From NCBI GenBank assembly GCA_046482825.1, contig JAWOEI010000081.1, positions 62,001 through 126,000 of the forward strand: a DNA stretch of 64,000 nt, given 5' to 3'. Below are positions 1-9,856 of the stretch, in pieces (within the stretch, counting starts at the first letter, position 1; each line of letters starts with the position of its first letter). The translations under genes and the position numbers were made by a program. This DNA comes from M55B167 sp046482825 (GTDB taxonomy: Bacteria > Verrucomicrobiota > Kiritimatiellia > RFP12 > UBA1067). The notes beneath the pieces are model-generated. The model worked only from the letters and a program-made list of their open reading frames with translations, had not been told where the DNA came from and searched no databases.

Positions 1-558
1 AAATTTAAGTTCTGGATCAGACTCCATCCAAATTTAAAGGGAGTACCCTATGCTTACCACACCGATTTTTATAAACTGGAACAACAATTTGACAATCTTT
101 CTGTTATTGCACCGGAATCACCCGTAAGTACTTACACTCTTATCGACAATGCGGATAAGGTAATTGTTTCAGGTTCAACAGTAGGCATTGAAAGCGTATA
201 TTGGCAAAAACCTGTGATTCTTCTGGGCCCAGCTTATTATCGTGACCTCGACGCATGTTACATACCTGCTGACACCAAGCAGCTGGAAGAGTTACTTGTG
301 AAACATCTTCCGGTCAAGGATATAACCCCCGCCCTGCAATACGGATACTATATAGTCGGTGAATTCGGAGAACCTTTCGCCTTTATCGATATAAGCACAT
401 TCTGGTTGGATTTTGCCCTTAAACCGGTAATTCGAAATGATAAACGCCGCAAAAAAACAGTTGCGGCACTTCTGCCATGGTTCAACCGAAATGTCGGTTT
501 TATTCAAAAATGCTTTCATGCAAACGCTAAAAAACAATTGAAAAACTCTGAAAATTGA
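1..558 (+). CDS. Capsule/surface polysaccharide glycosyltransferase-like protein, C-terminal part
   Basis: The reading frame is open from base 1 to the stop at 558, so the start lies outside the window; about 185 residues are visible. The visible part contains a His-Pro-Asn segment (RLHPNLKG), then YTLIDNADKVIVSGSTVGIE and QKPVILLGP. This order (HPN, 'phase of doubt' Ser-Thr-x-Gly-x-Glu, then a Pro-rich turn) is typical of the C-terminal Rossmann domain of capsule polysaccharide or CDP-glycerol-type glycosyltransferases with a GT-B fold, where it binds the nucleotide-sugar donor. The next gene is a Wzx-like flippase on the other strand, converging with it, which supports a surface polysaccharide role. 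The donor and acceptor cannot be told. The in-frame ATG-free upstream sequence shows that any start near 214 would be false. Confidence 0.7.
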   Translation, partial: KFKFWIRLHPNLKGVPYAYHTDFYKLEQQFDNLSVIAPESPVSTYTLIDNADKVIVSGSTVGIESVYWQKPVILLGPAYYRDLDACYIPADTKQLEELLVKHLPVKDITPALQYGYYIVGEFGEPFAFIDISTFWLDFALKPVIRNDKRRKKTVAALLPWFNRNVGFIQKCFHANAKKQLKNSEN

Positions 559-627
559 AAAAACAACAAGTCCTGTTTTCATTTGCGTTTTTACCAGATA
601 AATCTATGCATATCTGCGTCACTACTT

Positions 628-1989
628 TTATCTGACTGCTGTTTTTTTTGATAAATCAGTATAATGCTTAAAGAGCGACAAGCTCATTGCAAAAAAATTA
701 ATCGCCGCAAAAAATGCAACAAATTTAAGAATGAAACTCAAGCGGGCGGGTTCTAATGAAAGTACTGCTTCAATCCATGATAGCGGTAGAATATTTTTAA
801 AGAAAGCAAAGCCTGTAACACCGTACAGAACTAACGACTGAAGCAGACACATTCCACTGTAAAAATAAACATAAGTAAAACGACGACAAGCCAACTCATA
901 CGTAATAAAACATGTTATCAGAGCACGTACACACTGAATTCCTGTTAACAAAGACATCTGCGGCGACAATTTCTGGTAGTTTTTCCAGGTTTCCGTCAGG
1001 CCTAGAATAAAATCCCCGAAAAAAACAAAACAAATTGTAAGACCCAAACCACCGATTGTTATCAGCACTAAAGACTGCAAAAGCATTTTTATTGAATTTT
1101 TGCCCTGTTCATGGCGCTCTGCCACAAAAGGGAACATCACAAACACCAAGGCATTGCCAAGATAACATCCCACATCAGAAAAACGCGAGATAATATAATA
1201 CCCAGCTGAATCAAAAACCGGTAATCTGTGTCGGATTACAAAAGTAATTGTTGTACTGGCTAAAAGCCCCAGCAAAGTCAGGCATGCTACGGGCAAAGTG
1301 TAACGTAACATACCCGCGCCATCAGTACGCATGTATGATACTTTTGTGATCGACACGTGAAAAAAGCGTCGTAAACGCCAGAATATCAAGCCTAAACTGT
1401 ATATCAGAGGAATTATATTAGCAATAAAATAGCCTGTTAATCCTTTTGCCGGCAAAATAAACAGCATTAACACAAAACGAATCGGTGCTGTCAATACAGT
1501 CATCAACGTAATTGCCCGGAAATCTTTCAGCGCCTGCAATGCTGTCGTAAACATGGGAATCAATGTTCGTAAAACTCCCAGAATTATTATCACTACAGCA
1601 AGTCTGATATCACCAATGCGCAATCTTTCAAAAATAGCTGGCATGGCTATTCTTGCGTAAATTGCAATCACTACTAAAACCAAAATTGAAAGCTTACAAA
1701 GATCCTGAAACATGCCTTTAACTTTGCCATATTCGTTTTTTGCAGCAAACATGTTGACATATTTATTAAAGGGAGTCGCCAAAATTGCAAAAGGCAGACT
1801 TAAAATCGATCCGATATTTAAAAGTGGCAAAACCGCACCAAGCTGATCCTGGGCAATATAACGAGGAACAAACCACAGACCTAATAACATATTGATTACA
1901 TCGCCAATTCTTTGTGCGATAAATATAATGATCGAATACCACCACAAAACACCGATTTTGGTTTTTATTCTGTATAACTTTGAAATCAT
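628..1989 (-). CDS. Polysaccharide (Wzx/MATE-like) flippase
   Basis: A 453-residue, almost wholly hydrophobic protein with about 12 predicted membrane segments and a short basic N-terminus (MISKLYRIKTKIG), followed by a helix with WWYSIIIFIAQRIGD. Length and layout match the oligosaccharide flippase/MATE-like fold (PST family), which moves lipid-linked oligosaccharide units across the inner membrane. Central loops are short and basic, as is usual in this family. It lies 34 bp downstream of the YfhO-like gene on the same strand, so the two are probably cotranscribed. The ATG at 1989 is preceded by an A/T-rich stretch without a strong ribosome site. The family call is by topology and general resemblance; the transported glycan is unknown. 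Confidence 0.65.
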   Translation of the reverse strand: MISKLYRIKTKIGVLWWYSIIIFIAQRIGDVINMLLGLWFVPRYIAQDQLGAVLPLLNIGSILSLPFAILATPFNKYVNMFAAKNEYGKVKGMFQDLCKLSILVLVVIAIYARIAMPAIFERLRIGDIRLAVVIIILGVLRTLIPMFTTALQALKDFRAITLMTVLTAPIRFVLMLFILPAKGLTGYFIANIIPLIYSLGLIFWRLRRFFHVSITKVSYMRTDGAGMLRYTLPVACLTLLGLLASTTITFVIRHRLPVFDSAGYYIISRFSDVGCYLGNALVFVMFPFVAERHEQGKNSIKMLLQSLVLITIGGLGLTICFVFFGDFILGLTETWKNYQKLSPQMSLLTGIQCVRALITCFITYELACRRFTYVYFYSGMCLLQSLVLYGVTGFAFFKNILPLSWIEAVLSLEPARLSFILKFVAFFAAINFFAMSLSLFKHYTDLSKKTAVR

Positions 1990-2023
1990 GTTAAATGGTA
2001 CTCAGTGATATATCTAAATATTT

Positions 2024-4474
2024 TTACCGAAAATAATGTTTCTTCGATGCAATTAGCGTAACAAACACACAGAAAACAGCGAAAACAGAAGCAATAAAAG
2101 GCAGCAGATTTTTTCTCCGTCGCAAAACAACTTCATGTTCACCGGGTTCCAGCTTAGCTGCCAGCCAGATACCGTCAGCCACATAAGCGACCTGCGGCTG
2201 ACCATCTATCAATATTTCATATTTATCGCTGTCTCTTTGATTGAAAACCAGCAATGATTCAACTGCACATAATGTCGCTACTCCTATCGAATAAGAACCG
2301 GGAAGCGGGTTTTCAAACAAAACATCTACAGAAGTCTCCGTCTCAGAATCCTGCGTCGTACTCATAACAGCATCGGAGACTACAAGTTCTGATTGCTTCA
2401 AATACTTCACATGCTCTGAAACCGCAACTCCCCCATGCCAATGCGTAAATAATCGCGGTTTGGTATCCGTTGATCGCAAAGCAAGCAATGCCAAAGTGTT
2501 CTGACTCTGCTGCGACACTCTTCGCACAACCCCCGCTCCGATTTCAAAGATCAGTAATGGATTGGCAACCCCCGCTTCAACCAGATCAATGGCATCTGCA
2601 TAGGGAATTACAACATGCCGAACATTGAACACCTGCCATAAACGCATGATCTCTTTGTTTAAAACCTTGAATATCTCGCTGTAAGGTTTATCGGCATCGG
2701 AAGGCGATGGGGCCAACCTGATAATGTCGTTGCAAAACAGAGACCGACGAAACCAGTCGCCTCCCGGCTGAACCGGCGGAGCATGCAACAAAACCCGCGG
2801 CAATGCACCTGCCGAATCTGCTTTGACAGCTTTGACAACCGCATTTTCAGTATAATACGGAGTTAAATCCATCGCTTTCATATAACGTCTGGCAACCGTT
2901 GACTGGTCGATCACAATCAGGAGCAACACTGTAATCAAAACTCCTGCTCTCCAACGTTTTGAAGCAATACCCAGCAGACAACAACCGGTTGTCAGCGCAA
3001 GAAAAACACATGAGCGCCCGATATTTTGCAACGCATAGTTTCCAACAGAATCCGCGTTGGTAATTGGCCCCAGCTCTTTGACGTAGTTAACAACTGTGCC
3101 GCCCCCAAGCACAAGTAACAAAGCAGAAACAACAAGCACCACTGCTACACATCCGACCAGCCGCAGCAACATTCGTTTCAGCTTTAAATGTTCCGATTGA
3201 GATGACAGCAGAACATGCACGCCATAACCACACAATAGGGCAGAGGCTATCTCGACAATGTGCAGGAACTTCACCGGTGCGCGGATCAGATTCATATATG
3301 GGATAGCATAAAATAATCGATAAACCGGTGTATAACGACCAAATGCCAACAGGAGACAGAAAAGCCATATGCCAGCCCAGAAGGGAACATCGCGAAAAAC
3401 ATCTTTTACTTCTGAGTCTTCATCCGGCAGTTTACGAACTTTGAACCAGGCTAACACCGCAAACAGCGAAAACACAAAGGATACAACACCGAAATACACA
3501 GTATGCTGCCGGTAATTGGGCATCATACGGCCCTTCTGAAAAACACTCTTGTGAGGTTGCCCTAGACGTCCCCAGTATGGATGCTCTCCATTAAACGACT
3601 CGTTGCCGAATACGCCCGGCACAATAAACTCGAGCATGTCTTCCGGCGGAAGACTCCAGTTGGTCGCAAACAGCCATTGCTCTTTTGGCGAAACCTCTGG
3701 TTCGGCCTTGTCCTTAGATCCGTTTGACTTATTCCCGGAAGACTTGCTGACTCCAGCCATCTGAGCTTTTCTGTCTGCAATCCGGTCCGTCACAGCACTG
3801 TGAATAGCGTTGTATCCGGCCATCACAAGAAAAATCAACATAACCAGAAAACGGGGCCAGACGGATAAAGCGGTTTTCAGAAAAGAGGTACTCTGTTTAA
3901 AGGTCAACCAGAAGGCATAAAGAGCAGCTGTAGAAGCCACAAAAATAAACACATCCGGTTGATAAGGTATTCCCCATGCAAACACCAGACCGGTTAAGGC
4001 AAAGTAGATCAGTTTCTTTGTGCTGAATCCCCGATCAATCAGGCCGAAGGCCCAGACCGCACAGGAAAACATGTGAAAATACCCCCGGTGTCCGGCACAG
4101 AAGAGGGTAAATGTATAGCCACTGAAACCCAGCGCCAATGCACCGCACCAGGCGGCCAACGGACTCACACCTCGACCTCTGAGGTAATAAAGAGCACCTA
4201 AAGTCAGTACAAGAGTATCAATTATGTATGTCAGTTCATGCGCATACAGAGGGTTGAATATAAGCCAGTAAAGAGTGTGAGGGGTGAAAGCTGTCTGCCC
4301 CCCCAGCACATTTGCCCATACAACAGAAGCATACTTGTATGAGAAGAAAGGCATTGAATCCGGCGCATGCAGGGCTGCATACTTTCCCAGCACCGGAAAG
4401 AAAACATAGATAACCGCAAGAGTAAAAACAGCCAGACCAACCGCTATTTTATTTCGCTTTAAAAATTCAACCAT
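2024..4474 (-). CDS. YfhO-like polytopic membrane protein
   Basis: An 816-residue protein with an N-terminal signal-anchor helix, about 12 more membrane segments in the first 530 residues, a C-terminal soluble region of about 230 residues, and a last membrane helix before a basic tail. The C-terminal soluble part ends with ADGIWLAAKLEPGEHEVVLR, which matches the end of the extracytoplasmic beta domain in YfhO/GT-C-like proteins, where a 'PGEH' turn precedes the last helix. YfhO family proteins are GT-C-fold enzymes thought to add sugars to cell-surface polymers from lipid-linked donors. It sits in a run of leftward surface-glycan genes. A Lys/Ser-rich loop lies near residues 240-265. No acceptor can be inferred. 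Confidence 0.65.
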   Translation of the reverse strand: MVEFLKRNKIAVGLAVFTLAVIYVFFPVLGKYAALHAPDSMPFFSYKYASVVWANVLGGQTAFTPHTLYWLIFNPLYAHELTYIIDTLVLTLGALYYLRGRGVSPLAAWCGALALGFSGYTFTLFCAGHRGYFHMFSCAVWAFGLIDRGFSTKKLIYFALTGLVFAWGIPYQPDVFIFVASTAALYAFWLTFKQSTSFLKTALSVWPRFLVMLIFLVMAGYNAIHSAVTDRIADRKAQMAGVSKSSGNKSNGSKDKAEPEVSPKEQWLFATNWSLPPEDMLEFIVPGVFGNESFNGEHPYWGRLGQPHKSVFQKGRMMPNYRQHTVYFGVVSFVFSLFAVLAWFKVRKLPDEDSEVKDVFRDVPFWAGIWLFCLLLAFGRYTPVYRLFYAIPYMNLIRAPVKFLHIVEIASALLCGYGVHVLLSSQSEHLKLKRMLLRLVGCVAVVLVVSALLLVLGGGTVVNYVKELGPITNADSVGNYALQNIGRSCVFLALTTGCCLLGIASKRWRAGVLITVLLLIVIDQSTVARRYMKAMDLTPYYTENAVVKAVKADSAGALPRVLLHAPPVQPGGDWFRRSLFCNDIIRLAPSPSDADKPYSEIFKVLNKEIMRLWQVFNVRHVVIPYADAIDLVEAGVANPLLIFEIGAGVVRRVSQQSQNTLALLALRSTDTKPRLFTHWHGGVAVSEHVKYLKQSELVVSDAVMSTTQDSETETSVDVLFENPLPGSYSIGVATLCAVESLLVFNQRDSDKYEILIDGQPQVAYVADGIWLAAKLEPGEHEVVLRRRKNLLPFIASVFAVFCVFVTLIASKKHYFR

Positions 4475-4639
4475 TCAGCATTCTTTCTTACTATCAATGA
4501 CACCAAATCGCCAATATTCTACAGCAATTAAGGTACAGCTTAAAGGGGAAAACACATTTATAAAACGAGGTTCATGTAATAATACTTCCCAATTTATATC
4601 ATCCTAATTGATTTTTGTAATCTCCGGCGCCGGTCCCGC

Positions 4640-5554
4640 TTAAAAATCAAAATCCAGCTGGCCGGAAACCACAATCTTACGTCCTTTTTCCAATGATTTG
4701 TCCGAGGTGTCATAAACCACGAACTTCACGGAAGGAAAATACCGCGAGAGTTCTTTCTGAATATATTCTTCGACGGCCCTGACATTGGCAATATCATCAT
4801 CGGAAAACCCGACACTTATCGAACGGTGTCCAAGGCCTTTTCCATCACGTGACATCAAGCGGACAACATGTTCAACAAAATCACGTATGGCAAATTGTTT
4901 TGAGTGCTCCTGGTCACTTTCATGCCCTCCTACAGAGTGAAGCCACTTTTTGAATCCGGGACTGGTCACAGCGTGATAGCGGTTAAGTGAAAGATAATAT
5001 TCCAGTTCTTCTTCATCGCTCCCGAAATTCTTCATGCCATCAAAAGCGGCACGATAACCGCGCAGGTTTGCCAGCATAGTTTCACGTTCTTCATCAGTAA
5101 GCACCAGATCGATAAAAAGTCTTACTGCCGCTTTGATGGAGGCCGGTTCATGACCGCGGGCTGTAACTATGGCAAAAAGGCGTCCTTCGATCAGAGTCTC
5201 TTTTAAACGCATAAATGATGGAGCCGGAGATTCCTCACATCTTAGAACCCGCTCAAGAGTGTTTCGGGTGTCTTTGAGAAAACTGCTTTCATCGGCCTCT
5301 CCTTCATAATCCTGAAAATCCCTGAAAGCCAGATCCCAGTTGCCTCCGGGCGGACGGTAATTTTCGGTGTCGCTTCGGATCACGGCGAACAAAGAAGTTG
5401 AAACGGAATGCTCGACCCAGTTACCGTCGCGATCCTTTTTTTCCAGATAGATTCTGGTAGGCATATGAAGAATGTTGTCATCCCAGTCGAAGATGAAATA
5501 TTTGAAATCACGCCCGGCAACACGCTTGTTGATCTTTTTAAAATGAGGCTTCAT
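4640..5554 (-). CDS. HAD-superfamily phosphatase-like protein
   Basis: A 304-residue soluble protein. Motif I is near the N-terminus: YFIFDWDDNILHMPT puts the two acidic residues at about Asp23 and Asp25, the nucleophile and acid/base positions of HAD enzymes, followed by an extra Asp and Asn instead of the usual Gly-Thr. Motif II is the Thr of FAIVTARGHEP (about residue 130), and motif III the acidic pair in VGFSDDDIANV (about residue 250). This order supports a Mg2+-dependent phosphohydrolase. The region between motifs I and II is a long cap of about 100 residues. It lies between membrane proteins of the polysaccharide group and is followed by a short spacer with a CCGGCGCCGG palindrome. 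The substrate is unknown. Confidence 0.65.
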   Translation of the reverse strand: MKPHFKKINKRVAGRDFKYFIFDWDDNILHMPTRIYLEKKDRDGNWVEHSVSTSLFAVIRSDTENYRPPGGNWDLAFRDFQDYEGEADESSFLKDTRNTLERVLRCEESPAPSFMRLKETLIEGRLFAIVTARGHEPASIKAAVRLFIDLVLTDEERETMLANLRGYRAAFDGMKNFGSDEEELEYYLSLNRYHAVTSPGFKKWLHSVGGHESDQEHSKQFAIRDFVEHVVRLMSRDGKGLGHRSISVGFSDDDIANVRAVEEYIQKELSRYFPSVKFVVYDTSDKSLEKGRKIVVSGQLDFDF

Positions 5555-5599
5555 TGATCAGTAAATTAATGCCGCTAAAGAAGAATGTCAAGCTGGTGG

Positions 5600-7084
5600 T
5601 TATTTCTTACCTGCATCCAACTCGCGCCAGGTAGGCGCGGATACAACCTGAAAAAGATGCCAGTCCCCAAAAGCCCCGGCAAAAAGAAGACGTTCACAAC
5701 CATAATCGTATATGCCCGGATAAGCTGCAAAAATATATTCCATAGCAGTGAACCCCTCCGGCCTGGGAACAAGCACATAAAGATCCTGTCCGAAATAATC
5801 CTTACGCAGTGTATTGACATGAAAATGAAGATTGGGGGTCAGGCAATCTCCGTCATAGTCCTGCAGAAGAGTAAGTCCGGTATAGCCGGGAACAAAAACA
5901 CGTCCGTATCGGGTTTCCGAATCAACATATCTTTCAACCTCACGGCGAAGGCTCCGCCGTTCAGCAACATCAAGCTGTTTTGCAGCAGAAAAACCGACTT
6001 TTGACTGAAATAGAATGGACAATGCTATACAGATAACCATGCTGATTACGATAAGCGCACGATTATCAAAAAAACGCACGAAAAATATCAGGAGCAACAT
6101 GAAAACAGAAAGCAGCAGTTCAAAGAAACACCATGTCAGCCCGGAACACACCAATCCGTAAAGATAAACGCCGGAACTGAGAACAACAATGAAAGAGAAA
6201 ACGCGATTCCCGTTACGACTGGCCACCTCATCGACATTGCTTCTCAGAAAAACAATACCCAGTTTCAGATAACCGATTATAAGAAGTGCCGGGATCAGTA
6301 AAGTTATAAGAAAAACGAAACCCGCCGTCTCGCTATACCTGACGAGAGACCTGAGAAAGAAGAAAGGGTCACCCATAATCAGCCAGTTAAGCAGAAACCA
6401 GGTGGCGAGCGAGTAAATCCACGGCAGCCAGCCCACCACAGCGGCGGAAACCGTGCGGGCGAATTTCTCTCCCTGTCGGTGCCAGAACCAGATATACGGA
6501 ACAGCCACAGCAAACCAGACAGCCAGCGAAAAAAAGTGTATCCCGCTGATAGAGAGCATTGCCACCCCCGCACCTATCATGACAATATCGCGCAACCACA
6601 TCCGGGCGGACCAGTCAAGCAAACTGCCGAAGGTTATCGCAAAGAAAGCAACAGGCAGAACCGTGCTCACTGTAAGAACCTCAGGATCAAGCGTAAATGC
6701 TATTACCGCAATTCCTGTCTGGGCCGCCGTAATATGCGTAAAAGCATGAACACTCCCTTTAAGCGCTTCGCGCACACTCCAGAGCATCACGAAAAACGCC
6801 AGAAAAAAGGAAATATAACCAGCGGCCTTAATCGGAAATATCCAGGCGATCGGAAGATAGAAAAGCGTTGGCAGCGGTCCATTCCAGCATGACCCTGCCA
6901 GTGCCTGACGTCCTTCAGTTGTTCCCTGCGTCAATTCCCTGCATATGCCAGCCAAACGCCCGGCCGGTTCCCAGCCTTCATTCAAAAGAGCAAAAGCAAT
7001 TACAAAAACAAGTGAAAGTATCAAAGGAATGACCCCGCCTGTAACAAGCCTTACCCATTTATAATTTTTTTGCTGTACGTTCAT
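5600..7084 (-). CDS. Polytopic membrane protein of unknown function
   Basis: A 494-residue protein. It begins with a basic N-terminus and a signal-anchor helix (VTGGVIPLILSLVFVIAF), followed by an extracytoplasmic loop with two Cys residues (GICRE and GSCWNG), then about ten membrane helices, and a soluble C-terminal domain of about 120 residues (from about residue 370). The layout resembles GT-C glycosyltransferases or ArnT/PMT-like membrane enzymes, which have a catalytic first loop and a C-terminal periplasmic domain. I cannot identify the family. It lies 19 bp downstream of the GT2 gene on the same strand, so the two probably form an operon and may act on the same polymer. The ATG at 7084 is the first candidate start. 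Confidence 0.5.
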   Translation of the reverse strand: MNVQQKNYKWVRLVTGGVIPLILSLVFVIAFALLNEGWEPAGRLAGICRELTQGTTEGRQALAGSCWNGPLPTLFYLPIAWIFPIKAAGYISFFLAFFVMLWSVREALKGSVHAFTHITAAQTGIAVIAFTLDPEVLTVSTVLPVAFFAITFGSLLDWSARMWLRDIVMIGAGVAMLSISGIHFFSLAVWFAVAVPYIWFWHRQGEKFARTVSAAVVGWLPWIYSLATWFLLNWLIMGDPFFFLRSLVRYSETAGFVFLITLLIPALLIIGYLKLGIVFLRSNVDEVASRNGNRVFSFIVVLSSGVYLYGLVCSGLTWCFFELLLSVFMLLLIFFVRFFDNRALIVISMVICIALSILFQSKVGFSAAKQLDVAERRSLRREVERYVDSETRYGRVFVPGYTGLTLLQDYDGDCLTPNLHFHVNTLRKDYFGQDLYVLVPRPEGFTAMEYIFAAYPGIYDYGCERLLFAGAFGDWHLFQVVSAPTWRELDAGKK

Positions 7085-7102
7085 AATCTAAGGTGTCAGA
7101 TA

Positions 7103-8560
7103 TCAGAGAGATTCACTGTTAACTGCTTTGTCTAGTCCGTGGCTGGTTTTCTCCCATACAAAGGGGTCTGTAAAAAACTGAATAAAAGCACGCCATCCGC
7201 TGATACTCATCAGCACCCAGTAAAGCGGAGTAAAGAGGGCATACCAGATCAGGGAATCGCGCTCCCGCTTGTAACATCCTAACAGCGTAACATAGACAAA
7301 AACAAAATTGCCTGCGAAAAGGCAAAAGGCCCCGGCAGCAAAAACAGGACCGGGGAAAAACATGGCCAGTCCCGCCGGTTTAAAGACAAACCAGACTGCC
7401 GCCATCAACCAGAAAACAGGATTTGTCAGCACAGAAAAGGTTACACCTCCGATCAACAGCTGATAATGCATGAAATTTAAAAACCCTATCTCTTTCAGCA
7501 GCTGCAAAGGATGACGCATATGGACAAACCATGTCTGGATATACCCCTTCTGCCAGCGGGTACGCTGTCTAATCCAGGAAGGGAGATGACTGCATGCCTC
7601 CTCCCAGGTGGTTGTGGTCAGCATTCGGGTCGCATAACCGGCCCTTACCAGCCGCACCCCGAGATCACAGTCCTCGGTTACATTGTAAGCATCCCAACCC
7701 ATGAGTTCCTTAAGCACAGCGGTTTTAAAATGATTGGATGTGCCCCCAAGCGGGATCACAGCTCCGAGTGCCGCCAGTCCCGGCAGTTGAAGATCAAACC
7801 AGGTGGAGTATTCTGCGGTAAACCAGCGCGTAAGAATATTCTGACAGGGATTATAGTAATTCAAACGCGACTGTATGCATGCGACATTCTCATCAAAATT
7901 TTCAAATGCCATAACCGCTTTTTTCAATTGATCCGGCTCCGGCATATCCTCAGCGTCATAAATCACCAGATATTGTCCTTCGGCCATATTGAGCCCTATA
8001 TTACAGGCTTTCGGTTTTGTATGCGGAAACGACCCGGGAATTTCAACAATGCGGAAACCCTCAGGCATATCCATGGCTCTGGCAGCATCGAGAGTGAGGT
8101 GGTCATCCTCTTCAAGAAGGAACCGGATATCCTTTTTGTCTGCAGGATAATCCATATCGGTCATGGCCTTGACCATCTGCGGAAGAACCTCGGGCTCTTT
8201 TAACATAGGAATCAGAACGGTGTACATAGGCCATTCACGCGGTTCCTGAGCAAATATATCTTCCGCTGAAAAATCCATTGACGCATCAGGAGAGATGGAG
8301 GAACGGATAACAACAAACTTGTAAAGGGTCAAAATTATGTAGAATCCGGTACAGCAGGCGATCAGAAAACGGGCCGTACCGAGCGGAGCAAGCACAAAAG
8401 CGACAAGCAGAAGCAGAAACAGAACCAGAACGCTCTTTTTCTGTACAGATGTAACCGGCACCGACGCACTCCATTCCGGATGCTTTGTTGCCAGTTCCAA
8501 TGGATCAATGGATGCGATTCTGCGGCGCATCTCCCCCCCGGGATCACTTTTACCACACAT
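7103..8560 (-). CDS. Membrane glycosyltransferase family 2 (processive type)
   Basis: A 485-residue protein with two N-terminal helices, a cytosolic GT2 domain and about four C-terminal helices, as in cellulose-synthase-like enzymes. The catalytic signature is complete: KPKACNIGLN, YLVIYDAEDMPEPDQ (DxD-type metal/nucleotide site), LGGTSNHF, YNVTEDCDLGVRL (TED acceptor/base motif) and RQRTRWQKGY, the Q/RxxRW motif of processive synthases. It should polymerise or export a surface polysaccharide at the inner membrane. Two starts are possible: TTG at 8563 or ATG at 8560, behind GAGGGG, and a later ATG at 8530 directly after GGGGGGGAG, too close for normal spacing. I use ATG 8560. The next gene downstream is the unknown membrane protein 19 bp away. 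Confidence 0.8.
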   Translation of the reverse strand: MCGKSDPGGEMRRRIASIDPLELATKHPEWSASVPVTSVQKKSVLVLFLLLLVAFVLAPLGTARFLIACCTGFYIILTLYKFVVIRSSISPDASMDFSAEDIFAQEPREWPMYTVLIPMLKEPEVLPQMVKAMTDMDYPADKKDIRFLLEEDDHLTLDAARAMDMPEGFRIVEIPGSFPHTKPKACNIGLNMAEGQYLVIYDAEDMPEPDQLKKAVMAFENFDENVACIQSRLNYYNPCQNILTRWFTAEYSTWFDLQLPGLAALGAVIPLGGTSNHFKTAVLKELMGWDAYNVTEDCDLGVRLVRAGYATRMLTTTTWEEACSHLPSWIRQRTRWQKGYIQTWFVHMRHPLQLLKEIGFLNFMHYQLLIGGVTFSVLTNPVFWLMAAVWFVFKPAGLAMFFPGPVFAAGAFCLFAGNFVFVYVTLLGCYKRERDSLIWYALFTPLYWVLMSISGWRAFIQFFTDPFVWEKTSHGLDKAVNSESL

Positions 8561-8650
8561 CAAGGATCATTCCCCTCTATTAAATCAGGCAGGAGTATAG
8601 CAGATGCAGAAGATTTTTACAAACATAAGGCGGAAAAACAACACGCAGAA

Positions 8651-9730
8651 TCAATGCTTAATAATGCCTCCGGGAATAGTGATCGTTTTTCCGTAAATCG
8701 AATTAGGACCATCTTTCTCGCCGGCATAATAAACCAGGAACCACTCACGGCCTTTCAAATGAACCATCCAGGGATAACTGAAATCAGCCTGACCGGGGGC
8801 AGCGGCAATGCGGCAAACCTTGCTCCAATCCGAGCAGCTCTCTTTTGAAGTCCAGAGATAGATCTCTTTCTCTGCCGTTCTTTCCGACTGCAAGGCATAG
8901 TAAGTTCCCCGGGAAGTCGGATCCTCGATAATAAAAGGTGCGGGATGATTGGCTTTCGGATTGCCCTGAATAACGCTGTTTTCAAATTTCCAACTTTTTC
9001 CCAGATCATCGCTGCTGTACTGATGGTAGGCGTATGCAGCGTTTTCGCGGACGAGGCCGGTCAGTTTTCCGTCGGACGTATAGATAAAGGTCGGTTCAAA
9101 GTACTTCTTCTCTGTGATTGTCTCTGGCGGCTGCCAGGTCAATCCCTGATCCTTGGAATAAGCGATCCATATACCGAAGCCCTTGGGTTTGCGGTAGTGT
9201 CCGCAAACCGCCAGACCTTTGCCAGGCACATTAAAAACATGGCCAAACACCGATCCGGTTCTGCTGTTACCCAGGGCTGATGAATCTGTCCGTTTCCAAT
9301 TCTCACCATTATCTGTGGAACGCCAGCAATAGATGTTGTTGCGGAGATTGTCGGTAAACGCCATGCCCATCAGTATAACCGCGCCGTCAGGAGCAACACC
9401 CATCGCGAGATTGGCACAGTGCTGATAAGGCATACTGCTGTCGAAATTTTTGAGAATTTTAGGTGCTGAAAAGTTTTTTCCGTTATCCGTGGAAACAGAA
9501 ACCGCCGGACACCCATCGCCGTTCACATGCTTTCTGCCGGCAATATATGCGACAATCAGAGTTCCATCAGCGGTTTTAACCAGCTTAGGCCAGGAAAGAT
9601 GCTGATGCCTGGCATCTTCAGGAGCTGGCACAATCACCCGCGCATCCCGCACTGCTTCCGCCTTGACACATATTACGGCCGTCAATACGGTGATACGCAC
9701 AACCTGATTGAAAAAAAAGCCGACTTTCAT
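8651..9730 (-). CDS. Secreted sialidase-like (BNR repeat) protein
   Basis: A 359-residue protein with an N-terminal signal peptide (hydrophobic RITVLTAVICVKAEA, cleavage about residue 25). Four Asp-box turns (S/T-x-D-x-G-x-x-W/F) are visible: VSTDNGKNFS, RSTDNGENWK, YSKDQGLTWQ and SSDDLGKSWK. They mark the six-bladed propeller of exo-alpha-sialidases and related enzymes (BNR repeats). An early Arg and the RTGSVFGH segment could contribute to a carboxylate-binding triad, but I cannot place all three Arg residues. Many PVC bacteria use such proteins on host or algal glycans; substrate specificity cannot be read. It is downstream of the LamG gene on the same strand, 126 bp away, with a GC-rich hairpin in between. 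Confidence 0.75.
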   Translation of the reverse strand: MKVGFFFNQVVRITVLTAVICVKAEAVRDARVIVPAPEDARHQHLSWPKLVKTADGTLIVAYIAGRKHVNGDGCPAVSVSTDNGKNFSAPKILKNFDSSMPYQHCANLAMGVAPDGAVILMGMAFTDNLRNNIYCWRSTDNGENWKRTDSSALGNSRTGSVFGHVFNVPGKGLAVCGHYRKPKGFGIWIAYSKDQGLTWQPPETITEKKYFEPTFIYTSDGKLTGLVRENAAYAYHQYSSDDLGKSWKFENSVIQGNPKANHPAPFIIEDPTSRGTYYALQSERTAEKEIYLWTSKESCSDWSKVCRIAAAPGQADFSYPWMVHLKGREWFLVYYAGEKDGPNSIYGKTITIPGGIIKH

Positions 9731-9818
9731 TTATACCTCGAAAAATGCGTAACGTTTTGTCAAAGCACTACAGCATATCCAATTTTCACCCGGATATACA
9801 TTAGCGACAATCCCGCAA

Positions 9819-9835
9819 ATCCCGCAAAGCGGGAT
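9819..9835 (-). repeat. Short hairpin downstream of the LamG gene
   Basis: ATCCCGC, a 3-base loop and GCGGGAT form a perfect 7-bp stem. A second direct copy of ATCCCGCAA lies just before it (from about 9810). It sits about 20 bp beyond the stop of the LamG gene on the minus strand. There is no following T-run, so it is not a clear intrinsic terminator; it may be an RNA 3'-end stabiliser or a short dispersed repeat. Confidence 0.4.
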
Positions 9836-9856
9836 CATTGCTCTGGGATGAAGAGC

